Source: Bradyrhizobium sp. SRL28 (GTDB taxonomy: Bacteria; Pseudomonadota; Alphaproteobacteria; Rhizobiales; Xanthobacteraceae). Taken from it: 64,000 bases of DNA. How positions within the stretch are numbered: the stretch's first letter is position 1; every line of letters starts with the position of its first letter. Location of the stretch: the NCBI RefSeq assembly GCF_018596315.1, contig NZ_JAHEAG010000029.1:1-64000 (forward strand), in the 5' to 3' direction. Positions 16,875 through 25,735 of the stretch are shown one piece after another. The notes beneath the pieces were generated by a model. It worked only from the letters and a program-made list of their open reading frames with translations, had not been told where the DNA came from and searched no databases. The position numbers and the translations under genes were made by a program.

Positions 16875-17645
16875 TCAGAAATTCACCCGGTTCGAGATCG
16901 CGCCGTCGACGACGAGGTTCGAACCCGTCGTGAAGGAGGAGGCCGGGCTCGCCAGGAACACGGCAGCATTGGCGATCTCCAGCGGCGTCGCCATGCGGCC
17001 GGTCGGGTTGCGCGCCACCGCATCCTGATAGCGCTTCGGCATGTTCTGCTCGACCATGTTCCAGATCCCGCCCTTGAAATAGACGGTGCCCGGCGACACC
17101 ACGTTGACGCGGATTTTCTTGCCCGCGTATTGCCGCGCCAGTCCCTTGGCCATGTGGATCAGCGCCGCCTTGATCGGGCCGTATGAGCTGGCGGTGTCGG
17201 CCTGCGCCGCCGAGATCGATGAAATGATGATGAAGGCCGCGTCGCCGGTCTTCTCGCCGCTGGCTTCGAGCAAGGGACGCGCCGCCTCGAACGCGTTGAC
17301 GGCGCCGAGCACGTCGAGCCGAAAGTTCTGCTCCCATGAAGCGGGATCGCCGCCTTGCGCCATGGCCCCGGCATTGGAAAACAGCATGTCGACACTGCCC
17401 AGCTCCCTGGCCGCATCCGATATCCATGATTTCAGCGCGGCCGCATCGGTGACGTCCACGGGGGCGCCGGTCGCCTTCACGCCCATCGCCTGCAGCTCGG
17501 CAACGGTGCCGGCGACCTGATCCGCGTTGCGGGCGCACACCGCGACGCCTGCGCCTTCGCCCGCCAGCGTGTCCGCAATCGCCCGCCCGATGCCGCGCGT
17601 GCCGCCGAGCACGACCGCGTTTCTGCCCTTCAAACCCAAGTCCAT
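16875..17645 (-). CDS. Short-chain dehydrogenase/reductase (SDR)
   Basis: A 256-residue classical SDR. The cofactor motif is LGGTRGIGRA near residues 14-23, the NAG motif is SNAG, the catalytic serine is in IIISSIS and the YxxxK pair is in SYGPIKAAL. The C-terminus ends with the usual TTGSNLVVDGA strand. It is a cytosolic NAD(P)-dependent oxidoreductase; the substrate is unknown. The start at 17645 has AAGGA upstream; a longer frame adds only residues encoded by a dispersed repeat. The gene is bracketed by two copies of the same palindromic element. Confidence 0.9.
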   Translation of the reverse strand: MDLGLKGRNAVVLGGTRGIGRAIADTLAGEGAGVAVCARNADQVAGTVAELQAMGVKATGAPVDVTDAAALKSWISDAARELGSVDMLFSNAGAMAQGGDPASWEQNFRLDVLGAVNAFEAARPLLEASGEKTGDAAFIIISSISAAQADTASSYGPIKAALIHMAKGLARQYAGKKIRVNVVSPGTVYFKGGIWNMVEQNMPKRYQDAVARNPTGRMATPLEIANAAVFLASPASSFTTGSNLVVDGAISNRVNF

Positions 17646-17690
17646 TTTGTTTTTCCTTATGTGATTCCGCCGCATTGTAGCGCGCAGTTC

Positions 17691-17784
17691 GTAGGGTGGG
17701 CAAAGGCTCGTTAGCGACGTGCCCACCATCTATCATCGATTGCGTTGCTTGATGGTGGGCACGCTTTCGCTTTGCCCACCCTAC
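17691..17784. repeat. Dispersed palindromic element (GTAGGGTGGGCAAAG family), copy 2
   Basis: The ends are GTAGGGTGGGCAAAG and CTTTGCCCACCCTAC, with inner GTGCCCACCATC and GATGGTGGGCAC arms. It lies just upstream of the SDR gene, so the SDR coding region sits between two facing copies. Confidence 0.8.
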
Positions 17785-17794
17785 GAACTCTCGC

Positions 17795-17873
17795 CGTCAC
17801 TGCGAGCGCAGCGAAGCAATCCACATCTCCGCAAGCCGCGCAATGGTTTGCTTCGCTGCGCTCGCAATGACGG
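17795..17873. repeat. Dispersed inverted repeat (CGTCATTGCGAG family), copy 2
   Basis: CCGTCACTGCGAGCG at one end pairs with CGCTCGCAATGACGG at the other, and GCAGCGAAGCAA pairs with TTGCTTCGCTGC inside. It adjoins copy 2 of the GTAGGG family, so two repeat families are stacked between the SDR and the small membrane gene. Confidence 0.8.
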
Positions 17874-17878
17874 ATGCT

Positions 17879-18166
17879 CTACTCCGGCGCAGCGCCAACC
17901 GGCGGGCCGCCGGGTGGACGATGCAGGAAGGTAATAGTCAGATAAGCGCCGACCCACGAGCCGATAGCGGCGAACACGACATAGACCCAGTTGTCGGTGT
18001 AGCTGATCACGGCGTAGGACGAGAGCACGTACCAGATGCTGCTCCAGGTCGCCGCCGGCACGCGCTTGCGGTGCACCACCGCCGAAGTGAACATCACATA
18101 GACCGCGTCGGTCCCTGCGGTCGCAAGGAAAACGGCTCCCGCCGTCAGGGGGTCGATGGCAGCCAT
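17879..18166 (-). CDS. Small conserved-looking membrane protein
   Basis: A 95-residue protein with about three membrane spans (GAVFLATAGTDAVYVMFTSAVV, SIWYVLSSYAVISY and WVYVVFAAIGSWVGAYLTI) and a short Pro-rich tail. The ATG at 18166 has GGAGAGGAG immediately upstream, and a longer frame lacks one. The strand-like middle and the Thr/Asp in the first span are unusual, but I cannot assign a family. It is divergent from the CoA-transferase gene with a 56-bp gap. Confidence 0.72.
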   Translation of the reverse strand: MAAIDPLTAGAVFLATAGTDAVYVMFTSAVVHRKRVPAATWSSIWYVLSSYAVISYTDNWVYVVFAAIGSWVGAYLTITFLHRPPGGPPVGAAPE

Positions 18167-18222
18167 TGCAACTCCTCTCCTGGTCGGGCAGATCTTCCAA
18201 AGGCTAGGGAAGAGAGGCGCTG

Positions 18223-19617
18223 ATGCAAAGCCCCCAGGGAATCCTTCGCGATATCTGGACGTCGGTCGGCGGCGAGACGTCCGCGCTCGACGCACTGACA
18301 TTGACCGGCGACGAACCACAACTGCCGTCCTCGTTTCGCGTCGCTGCTGCCGCACAGGTCAGCGTTGCCGCGACCGCCCTTGCGGCGACCGAGATCTGGA
18401 AAATGCGCAGCGGGCAGGCGCAGCGGGTCACGGTCGACATGCGCCATGCCGTGGTCGAATGCCGGAGCGAACGCTATCTGCGCGTCGACGGCAAACCGCC
18501 GCCGCCGGCCTGGGACGCGATTGCCGGTGTCTACAAGACCCGCGATGGCTTCGTGCGCCTGCACACCAATTTTCCCCATCACCGCGACGCCGTCTGCAAG
18601 GTACTGAACTGCAAGCCCGAGCGTGACGCGGTTCAGGCCGCGCTGATGCAATGGGACGGCGAGGCGTTCGAGACCTCAGCCTATGCCGGCGGCGGCGTCG
18701 TCGCTTTCATGCGCTCCCATGACCAATGGTCGGCGACACCGCATGCCAAGGCGCTCGCCGGGGTACCGCTTATCTCGATTGCCAAGATCGGCGAGGCCGC
18801 GCCGAAGCCGTGGCCCAAAGGCGATCGTCCGCTCGCGGGGCTTCGCGTGCTCGATCTGTCGCGGGTGATCGCAGGTCCCGTTGCGGGGCGGACGCTCGCT
18901 GCGCATGGCGCCGACGTGCTGCTGATCTCCGGCCCGGAGCTACCGGCGATCCCGTGGCTCACCATCGACACCGGCCGGGGCAAGCTGACGAGTTTTGTCG
19001 AACTCAAGAACGCGCAGGGGCGCAGCGTGCTGCGCGATCTGCTGGCGCATGCGGATATTTTCTCGCAAGGCTACCGGCCGCGCGCGATCCCTAGTCTCGG
19101 CTTCTCGCCGGAGGATGCCGCGCGCATCAATCCCGGTATCATTTATGTCACGTTGTCGGCCTATGGTGCCGCAGGTCCCTGGGCCGAGCGCCGCGGCTTC
19201 GACTCGCTGGTGCAGACGGCGACCGGATTCAACCATGCTGAGGGGCAGGCCGCTGGTGTCGATGGACCAAAGGAATTGCCCGCACAGATGCTCGACCACG
19301 CCACCGGCTACATCATGGCGTTCGGCGCCATGATGGCCAAAGCGCGCCAGGCGCGTGAAGGGGGAAGTTGGCACGTCCAGGTGTCGCTGGCGCAGACCGG
19401 ACGCTGGCTGTGGAATCTCGGCCGGGTCGCCGACGGCCTCGATACCCGTGATCTTACGGGGGAGGCGGTAACGCCCTTCATCGAGGAGATTCCGTCAGGC
19501 TTTGGTGCACTGCGGTCGGTCAGGCACTCCGCGATCTTGTCGAAAACCCCGGCGTTTTGGGCCCGTCCGGCCATGCCGCTCGGCAGTCACCCGCCGCAAT
19601 GGCCGCCACCGGCATAG
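18223..19617 (+). CDS. Class III CoA-transferase (CaiB/BaiF family)
   Basis: A 464-residue protein. After a 190-residue N-terminal region, which resembles the C-terminal half of the same family, comes the family core: LAGLRVLDLSRVIAGPVAGRTLAAHGADVL, then LDIxxGRGK-like WLTIDTGRGKL, DIFSQGYRPRAI, IYVTLSAYGAAGPWAERRGFDSLVQTATG and the closing MPLGSHPPQW. Family members transfer CoA between carboxylic acids. It stands alone and its acyl substrate cannot be told. The ATG at 18223 is only 56 bp from the divergent small membrane gene. Confidence 0.9.
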   Translation: MQSPQGILRDIWTSVGGETSALDALTLTGDEPQLPSSFRVAAAAQVSVAATALAATEIWKMRSGQAQRVTVDMRHAVVECRSERYLRVDGKPPPPAWDAIAGVYKTRDGFVRLHTNFPHHRDAVCKVLNCKPERDAVQAALMQWDGEAFETSAYAGGGVVAFMRSHDQWSATPHAKALAGVPLISIAKIGEAAPKPWPKGDRPLAGLRVLDLSRVIAGPVAGRTLAAHGADVLLISGPELPAIPWLTIDTGRGKLTSFVELKNAQGRSVLRDLLAHADIFSQGYRPRAIPSLGFSPEDAARINPGIIYVTLSAYGAAGPWAERRGFDSLVQTATGFNHAEGQAAGVDGPKELPAQMLDHATGYIMAFGAMMAKARQAREGGSWHVQVSLAQTGRWLWNLGRVADGLDTRDLTGEAVTPFIEEIPSGFGALRSVRHSAILSKTPAFWARPAMPLGSHPPQWPPPA

Positions 19618-19760
19618 GCCGCTTGCCGGCGTTCGGGCCGACTCTCCAAACTTTAATCTCTCCCGCCAAGGCTATTTTCGTTTTTCATGTTGTTGGAATG
19701 TGAATTGGGCACTATTAGCGCAGGGGTGAGGCAAATCGTCGCTGAGTGGTTCCGGGCCGG

Positions 19761-21002
19761 ATGAACGTGTTTACCAAGCGATTGCAGATCGTTACCCGGC
19801 AGCGGCTGGCCGTGGCCATCGGCCTGCTGGCTCTCGTCGGCGCGGGCGCCTACGGCTACGCCCAGATCGGCGGTCCAAAGCGCGGGCATTCGGAAGTCTC
19901 GAGCCAGTCCCGCAAGGGATTGCAGCGCTACACGCCGAGCCCTGCCGAATGGGCCAGCCTGACCATTCAGCCCGTCACCGAACGCGGCTTCCGCGCCGAA
20001 AACGTCACCGAAGGCAAGATCGCGATCGACGAAGATCGCTCGACGCCGGTGTTCTCGCCCTATGCAGGCCGCGTCACCAAGCTGCTGGCCAAGCCGGGCG
20101 ATAGCGTCGTCAAGGGGCAGCCGCTGTTCGTGATCGAGGCCGCCGACAACGTTCAGGCGCAAAACGATTTCATCGCGTCGATGACCACCATGAACAAGGC
20201 GAAGTCCGCGCTCGAACTTGCACAGTTGCAAGGAACGCGCGCCAAGGATCTGTTCGAAGGCAAGGCCGTCCCGCTGAAGGATTATCAGCAGAGCCAGGCG
20301 ACGCTGATCCAGGCGCAGAACGACGTGCGCTCGTCGGAAACGGCGATGCAGGCGGCGCGCAACAAATTGCGCATTCTCGGTCTCACCGACGACGACATCG
20401 CGACCTTCCAGGAAAAGGGCCGCATCAATCCGGAGACCACCATCTTTGCGCCGATCGCGGGCACCGTGGTCCAGCGCAAGATCGGTCCCGGGCAATATGT
20501 CAACGCCGGCGCCAGCGACCCCGTCTATGTGATCGGCGATCTCTCCACCGTCTGGATGACGGCCTTCGTTCGCGAAAGCGATTGCGCGAACGTCGCGGTC
20601 GGACAGGACGTGAGTTTCAACGTGCTGGCGCTGCCGGGCCGTTCGCTGTCGGCGCGGATCAACTACGTCGCCACGGCGATCGATCCTGCGACGCGGCGGC
20701 TGCTGGTGCGCGCCACCATCGACAACAAGAACGGCACGCTGAAGCCGGAAATGTTCGCCAACGTGACGATCTATTCGGCGGGCGACCGTCCGGCGGTCGG
20801 CGTACCGAAGCAGGCGCTGATCTATGAAGGCGAACAGGTGCGGATCTGGGTCGCGCATCCGGACAAGACGATCGAATTGCGTCAGATCAAGCCCGGCCTC
20901 ACCAATGGCGATCTCGTCGAGGTGGTCGGCAATCTGAAGCCCGGCGAGCAGATCGTCACCAAGGGTGCGCTATTCATCGACCGCGCCGCGTCCGGTAGCT
21001 GA
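19761..21002 (+). CDS. RND efflux periplasmic adaptor (CusB/CzcB type)
   Basis: A 413-residue membrane fusion protein. An N-terminal membrane anchor (LAVAIGLLALVGAGAYGY) is followed by a barrel-sandwich part (VFSPYAGRVTKLLAKPGDSVVKGQPLFVI), a helical hairpin (AQNDFIASMTTMNKAKSALELAQLQG), the returning lipoyl half (IFAPIAGTVVQRKIGPGQYV) and the beta-barrel (VWMTAFVRESDCANVAVGQDV). The ATG at 19761 is chosen over a GTG at 19746. The gene precedes the pump by 26 bp and forms the periplasmic link between it and an outer-membrane channel. No metal-binding N-terminal extension is visible. Confidence 0.9.
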   Translation: MNVFTKRLQIVTRQRLAVAIGLLALVGAGAYGYAQIGGPKRGHSEVSSQSRKGLQRYTPSPAEWASLTIQPVTERGFRAENVTEGKIAIDEDRSTPVFSPYAGRVTKLLAKPGDSVVKGQPLFVIEAADNVQAQNDFIASMTTMNKAKSALELAQLQGTRAKDLFEGKAVPLKDYQQSQATLIQAQNDVRSSETAMQAARNKLRILGLTDDDIATFQEKGRINPETTIFAPIAGTVVQRKIGPGQYVNAGASDPVYVIGDLSTVWMTAFVRESDCANVAVGQDVSFNVLALPGRSLSARINYVATAIDPATRRLLVRATIDNKNGTLKPEMFANVTIYSAGDRPAVGVPKQALIYEGEQVRIWVAHPDKTIELRQIKPGLTNGDLVEVVGNLKPGEQIVTKGALFIDRAASGS

Positions 21003-21028
21003 CCCCCTCATTGAAAGCTCCGGTCTGA

Positions 21029-24000
21029 ATGGATCGCCTGGTCGCCCTAGCAGTCAGCCGCCGCTATTTGATGGTCGGCATGTTCATAGCCGTGCTGGTC
21101 GGCGGCCTGATCGCATTCAAGCAGCTCAACATCGAGGCCTATCCCGATCCGACCCCGCCGATGGTCGACATCGTGACGCAAAGTCCGGGCCTGTCGTCGG
21201 AAGAGATCGAACGCTACATCACGATCCCGATCGAGACCCAGGTCGCCGGCATTAAGAACCTGCGCACCATCCGCACCATCTCGCTGTACGGATTGTCCGA
21301 CGTCAAACTGCAGTTCTCGTTCGACTACACCTATGAAGAGGCGCTGCAGCAGGTGTTGAACCGGCTGTCGCAGCTTGCGCCGTTGCCGGGCAATGCGCAG
21401 CCGACCATCTCGCCGCTCAGTCCGACCGGCGAGATTTTTCGTTACCGTCTGAAAGGCCCGCCGAATTACAGCGTGCTCGACCTCAAGACGCTGCAGGACT
21501 GGGTGTTGCAGCGACGTTTCCGCGCCGTGCCCGGCGTCGTCGACGTTACCGGCTGGGGCGGCAAGACCAAGACCTACGAGCTGCAGGTCGATTTCAACAA
21601 GCTGGTCGCCAACGGGCTGACGCTGCCGCAGGTGCTGCAGGCTGTTTCCAATGCCAACATCAATGTCGGCGGCAACACCGTCAATATCGGCGCGCAATCC
21701 GCCGTGGTGCGCGGCGTCGGCCTGATCCGCTCGATCGACGACCTCAACAACACCATGGTGTCGCAGTCGGGCGGCAATCCGGTGCTGGTCCGCGACATTG
21801 CGCATGTCACGATCGGCGAGAAGCCGCGGCTTGGCATCGCCGGCCTCGACCAGGACGACGACATCGTGCAGGGCATCGTGCTGATGCGGCGCGGCGAGCA
21901 GAGTTCGCCGACCATAGCCCGGGTCGAAAAGCTGGTCCACGAAATCAACAATTCCAGCATTCTGCCGCCCGGCGTCAGAATCGAGCGGATCTACGACCGC
22001 AAGGACCTGATCGACATCACCACGCATACGGTGCTGCACAACATGGTGGTCGGGATCATCCTGATCGTGCTGCTGCAATGGGTCTTCCTCGGCGATCTCC
22101 GCAGCGCGATGATCGTCGGCGCGACGATTCCGTTCGCGCTGTTCTTCGCCGTCATCATCCTGGTGCTGCGCGGTGAATCCGCCAATTTGCTGTCGGTCGG
22201 CGCGATCGATTTTGGCCTGATCGTCGACGCCACCGTGATCATGGTGGAGGCGATCTTCCGCCGGCTGACGCAGACCACCGCCCTGTCGGAAGCCGAGCGC
22301 AGCCACATCTCGTTCGATACCACGATGGGGATGAAGAGCCACGCGATCATGTCGGCGTCCGCCGACGTGTCGCGCTCGATATTTTTCGCCGCCGCCATCA
22401 TCATCGCCGCCTTCCTGCCGCTGTTCACGCTGAGTGGCGTCGAAGGCAATATCTTCGGGCCGATGGCGCGGACCTATGCCTACGCGCTGGCGGGCGGACT
22501 GCTGGCGACCTTCACGGTGACGCCCGCGCTGAGCGCGATCATCCTGCCGTCGCATCTGGAAGAGGCCGAAACCTGGATCGTCAAGAAGCTCGACGGGCTT
22601 TATGTGCCGGTACTGAAATGGGCGGTCGCGAACCGCAAGATCGTCATGACCGCTGCCGCGGGTCTGGTACTGCTGACCATCGTGTTCGCGCGGCTGCTGG
22701 GACTGGAATTCCTGCCCAAGCTGGAAGAAGGAAACTTGTGGATTCGCGCCACGCTGCCGCCGACCATCTCGCTGCAGGAGGGCAACGCCTATGTCAACGA
22801 GATGCGCAAGATGATCCGCGCGCGTCCCGAAGTGGAATCGGTGGTATCGCAGCACGGACGTCCCGACGACGGCACCGACGCCGCCGGCCTGTTCAACGCC
22901 GAATTTTTCGCGCCGCTCAAGCCCAACAGCGAATGGCCCGGCACCCGCGACAAGGACGAACTGACCGCGCAATTGCTGGGCCAGTTGCAGGACAAATTCC
23001 CGGGCGTCGAATTCAACTTCTCGCAATATCTGCAGGACAACGTCTCGGAGGCTGTCTCGGGCGTCAAGGGCGAGAACTCGATCAAGCTGTACGGCAACGA
23101 TCTGCAGGCGCTGACGGATACGGCCAACAAGATCAAATCCGTGCTCAGCACCGTGCAGGGCGTCACCGATCTTGCGGTGTTCACCTCGCTCGGCCAGCCC
23201 ACGATCCAGATCGATATCGACCGTGCGCGCGCGGCGCGCTATGGCCTGTCACCCGGCGATATCAACGCCACCATCAAGGTCGCGGTCGGCGGCGACAGCG
23301 CCGGCGACCTCTATGAACCCGGCAGCGACCGGCATTTCCCGATCATCGTTCGGCTCGCGCCCGAATACCGCAAGAGCGCGGAGGCGATTCACAATTTGCG
23401 GATCGGCGTGGCAGGGCAGGGCGGCACGATCACGCAGATTCCGCTCAGCGAGGTTGCCTCGATCAACCTGATCTCGGGCGCCGCCTATATCTACCGCGAA
23501 GGGCAGGAACGCTATCTGCCGATCAAGTTCTCGGTGCGCAACCGCGACCTCGGCAGCGCGATCCAGGAAGCGCAGGAAAAGGTCGCAGCCCAGGTCCAGC
23601 TGCCGCCGGGGTCGCGGATCGAATGGGTCGGCGAGTTCGGCAACCTGCAGGACGCCATCAAGCGGCTGTCGATCGTGGTGCCGATCAGCCTCGCCCTGAT
23701 CGGCGTGCTGCTGTTCTTCAATTTCGGCTCCATCGTCGACACCCTGCTGGCCATGAGCGTGATCCCGATGGCGATCTTCGGCGGCGTGCTCGGTCTGCTG
23801 ATTACCGGCATCCCCTTCAGCGTGTCGGCCGCGATCGGCTTCATTGCGCTGTTCGGCATCGCCGTGATGGACGGCATCATCATCCTGTCGCAGTACAACC
23901 AGCTGATCGACGAAGGCTATGAGCGGATGCGCGCGGTGATCCGCGCCGGCGAATTGCAGTTGCGGCCGGTGCTGATGACTTGCGTGGTGGCTGGTGTCGG

Positions 24001-24151
24001 GCTGTTGCCGGCGGCGCTCTCGGAGGGGATCGGTTCGCAGGTGCAAAAGCCGCTGGCGATCGTGGTCGTGACCGGCATGATGCTGGCGCCAATCGTCATC
24101 CTGGTGACGCTGCCGGTGCTGATCTCGGTATTCTCGCGCCGGGCCAGGTGA
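21029..24151 (+). CDS. Heavy-metal RND efflux pump (CusA/CzcA family)
   Basis: A 1040-residue inner-membrane pump with the RND layout of helix 1 (YLMVGMFIAVLVGGLIAF), a large periplasmic domain, helices 2-6, a second periplasmic domain and helices 8-12. The heavy-metal class signature in helix 4 is DFGLIVDATVIMVE: Asp394, Asp400 and Glu407 have the same spacing as the proton-relay residues of CzcA. The family exports divalent or monovalent metal ions; which metal cannot be told. It forms an operon with the adaptor. No outer-membrane channel, metal chaperone or metal regulator is adjacent. Confidence 0.93.
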   Translation: MDRLVALAVSRRYLMVGMFIAVLVGGLIAFKQLNIEAYPDPTPPMVDIVTQSPGLSSEEIERYITIPIETQVAGIKNLRTIRTISLYGLSDVKLQFSFDYTYEEALQQVLNRLSQLAPLPGNAQPTISPLSPTGEIFRYRLKGPPNYSVLDLKTLQDWVLQRRFRAVPGVVDVTGWGGKTKTYELQVDFNKLVANGLTLPQVLQAVSNANINVGGNTVNIGAQSAVVRGVGLIRSIDDLNNTMVSQSGGNPVLVRDIAHVTIGEKPRLGIAGLDQDDDIVQGIVLMRRGEQSSPTIARVEKLVHEINNSSILPPGVRIERIYDRKDLIDITTHTVLHNMVVGIILIVLLQWVFLGDLRSAMIVGATIPFALFFAVIILVLRGESANLLSVGAIDFGLIVDATVIMVEAIFRRLTQTTALSEAERSHISFDTTMGMKSHAIMSASADVSRSIFFAAAIIIAAFLPLFTLSGVEGNIFGPMARTYAYALAGGLLATFTVTPALSAIILPSHLEEAETWIVKKLDGLYVPVLKWAVANRKIVMTAAAGLVLLTIVFARLLGLEFLPKLEEGNLWIRATLPPTISLQEGNAYVNEMRKMIRARPEVESVVSQHGRPDDGTDAAGLFNAEFFAPLKPNSEWPGTRDKDELTAQLLGQLQDKFPGVEFNFSQYLQDNVSEAVSGVKGENSIKLYGNDLQALTDTANKIKSVLSTVQGVTDLAVFTSLGQPTIQIDIDRARAARYGLSPGDINATIKVAVGGDSAGDLYEPGSDRHFPIIVRLAPEYRKSAEAIHNLRIGVAGQGGTITQIPLSEVASINLISGAAYIYREGQERYLPIKFSVRNRDLGSAIQEAQEKVAAQVQLPPGSRIEWVGEFGNLQDAIKRLSIVVPISLALIGVLLFFNFGSIVDTLLAMSVIPMAIFGGVLGLLITGIPFSVSAAIGFIALFGIAVMDGIIILSQYNQLIDEGYERMRAVIRAGELQLRPVLMTCVVAGVGLLPAALSEGIGSQVQKPLAIVVVTGMMLAPIVILVTLPVLISVFSRRAR

Positions 24152-24268
24152 TTCCAGCGTGAATTCGGTGTGGGCACACGCCCATGTTTCCTGCCCACTC
24201 GGTTTGTGGTTGACGCAATCCGGTGGCCGTCCCCAGATGTCGGCAGGGGACAACCGCGGGAGAACACC

Positions 24269-25720
24269 ATGCGGACCGAGGAAAGCCAAGGATCTGCCAG
24301 CCAACAGAACGGCCACGTGCAGCCGGCGAAATCGCCGCCGACTGCCGAGCAGATTCTCGGCGAAATCCGCGACTATTGCCGCGAGACGCGCACGGCCGAA
24401 TCCACCTTCGGGCGGCTGGTGGTCAACGACGGCAAGCTGGTCTCGCGGCTGCGCGACGGCGCCAGGATCACGACGGGCACGCTCGACAAGGTCCGCGCCT
24501 ACCTGTCTGAGCACAGGCCGGATTCAACCGCCGGGCCATCCAGCTCGCCAGCCGCGAAGCTGCTGAATGGTGCGGCCGCCACGCCAGCCGTCGCGCCGCC
24601 GGGCTTCCGATTCTTCGACAATCGCCAGAAATATCTGCTGTTCGTCTCGACCTGCAGCGAGAAGACCGAGGTTGGGAATCGCATCTCGCTCGAACTCGGC
24701 AACCTGCAACCGGCACCGCCGGCGCTTCGCATCTTCGACGCCGGCGTCGGCGACGGCACCGTGCTGTCGCGGGTGATGCGGGCGGTGCATGCGCGATTTC
24801 CGACCATGCCGCTCTATGTCGTGGCGAAGGAGATCAGTTACGAAGACGTTCGCCTGATGCTGGAGAAGATGGCGGACCGCCTGTTCGAGCATCCCGCCAC
24901 GGTGCTGGTCGTCACCAACCTCTATTACGCCGAGGCGCCCTGGTTGACGCCACGCTCGGTGACATCAGCGCAAGGCTTGATCTGGAAGGACGTCACGCTG
25001 ACCGGCAACACCGCGCACGGCTTCGCCGAACAGATCGGCGAGCTCGAAGGCTTCCTCGCCGAGAACTGGCGCGCAGGCATCAGCCCGACCACCGGCAATC
25101 CGGTCTATCAGCGTCCCGTCATCCTGACACTGCGGCGCGAGGATCATTCGTTCCTGCTCGATCCGATCATGCCGCGGCCCGGCCGGGTGATGGCGGATTA
25201 CGATCTCGTTATTGCCTCTCAGCCCTACCGGGCGCGGGCGAGCGTGGAGTTCAAGGCCTCGAAGGTGCTGACGCCGCTGGTCAGGTCGCTGCGGCCGGGC
25301 GGACGGCTGATCGGCATCCATTCGCACGGCAAGGATCCCGGAATCGAAATCATCGACCAGGTCTGGCCGGGAGATGATCCCTTCAAGACCGACCGCTACG
25401 CCATCCTGCGCCAGGTCAAGCACGAGCTTGGCGCGGCGGCTCGGCACTACAATTTCAACGCATCCTCCGACGCACGTTCGATCTTCCGCTACCGCATGCA
25501 CACGCTGCCTGACGAGGTCAGCGGGCCGATCGGGACATCGACGCTGTTCGCGGCCTGGAACGCTGCGATTTACGTGGCACAGATCGAAGACAACAGGTTG
25601 TCGGAAGTGGTTCGCGACGGCCGCTACCTCGAAGCCACCGACCGTGTGCTGAAGAAGCATGGCGGCCTGTGGTTCAACGATGAAACCTATGTGATCTCGC
25701 GCCGCCGCGCGCCGGCCTGA
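24269..25720 (+). CDS. SAM-dependent methyltransferase-like protein with N-terminal helical domain
   Basis: A 483-residue protein. Residues about 20-75 form a small helical domain (ILGEIRDYCRETRTAESTFG ... GTLDKVRAYLS) resembling a helix-turn-helix fold; a flexible Ala/Ser/Pro linker follows. The main part starts near residue 110 and has a methyltransferase motif I, LRIFDAGVGDGT, then an acidic strand end (YVVAKEISYEDV) and a late LRPGGRLIGIHSHG segment typical of class I methyltransferases. The start at 24269 has GGGAG upstream. It is followed after 15 bp by an MTHFR-like gene, suggesting shared one-carbon chemistry. Substrate unknown. Confidence 0.75.
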   Translation: MRTEESQGSASQQNGHVQPAKSPPTAEQILGEIRDYCRETRTAESTFGRLVVNDGKLVSRLRDGARITTGTLDKVRAYLSEHRPDSTAGPSSSPAAKLLNGAAATPAVAPPGFRFFDNRQKYLLFVSTCSEKTEVGNRISLELGNLQPAPPALRIFDAGVGDGTVLSRVMRAVHARFPTMPLYVVAKEISYEDVRLMLEKMADRLFEHPATVLVVTNLYYAEAPWLTPRSVTSAQGLIWKDVTLTGNTAHGFAEQIGELEGFLAENWRAGISPTTGNPVYQRPVILTLRREDHSFLLDPIMPRPGRVMADYDLVIASQPYRARASVEFKASKVLTPLVRSLRPGGRLIGIHSHGKDPGIEIIDQVWPGDDPFKTDRYAILRQVKHELGAAARHYNFNASSDARSIFRYRMHTLPDEVSGPIGTSTLFAAWNAAIYVAQIEDNRLSEVVRDGRYLEATDRVLKKHGGLWFNDETYVISRRRAPA

Positions 25721-25735
25721 CCTTGGGAGGCGCCT

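Noticed and set aside
21047..23026. A 659-residue open frame antisense to the RND pump gene
   Set aside because: It mirrors the codon bias of the sense gene in high-GC DNA, has Asp/Arg/Gln-rich text without domains, and lacks a ribosome binding site.
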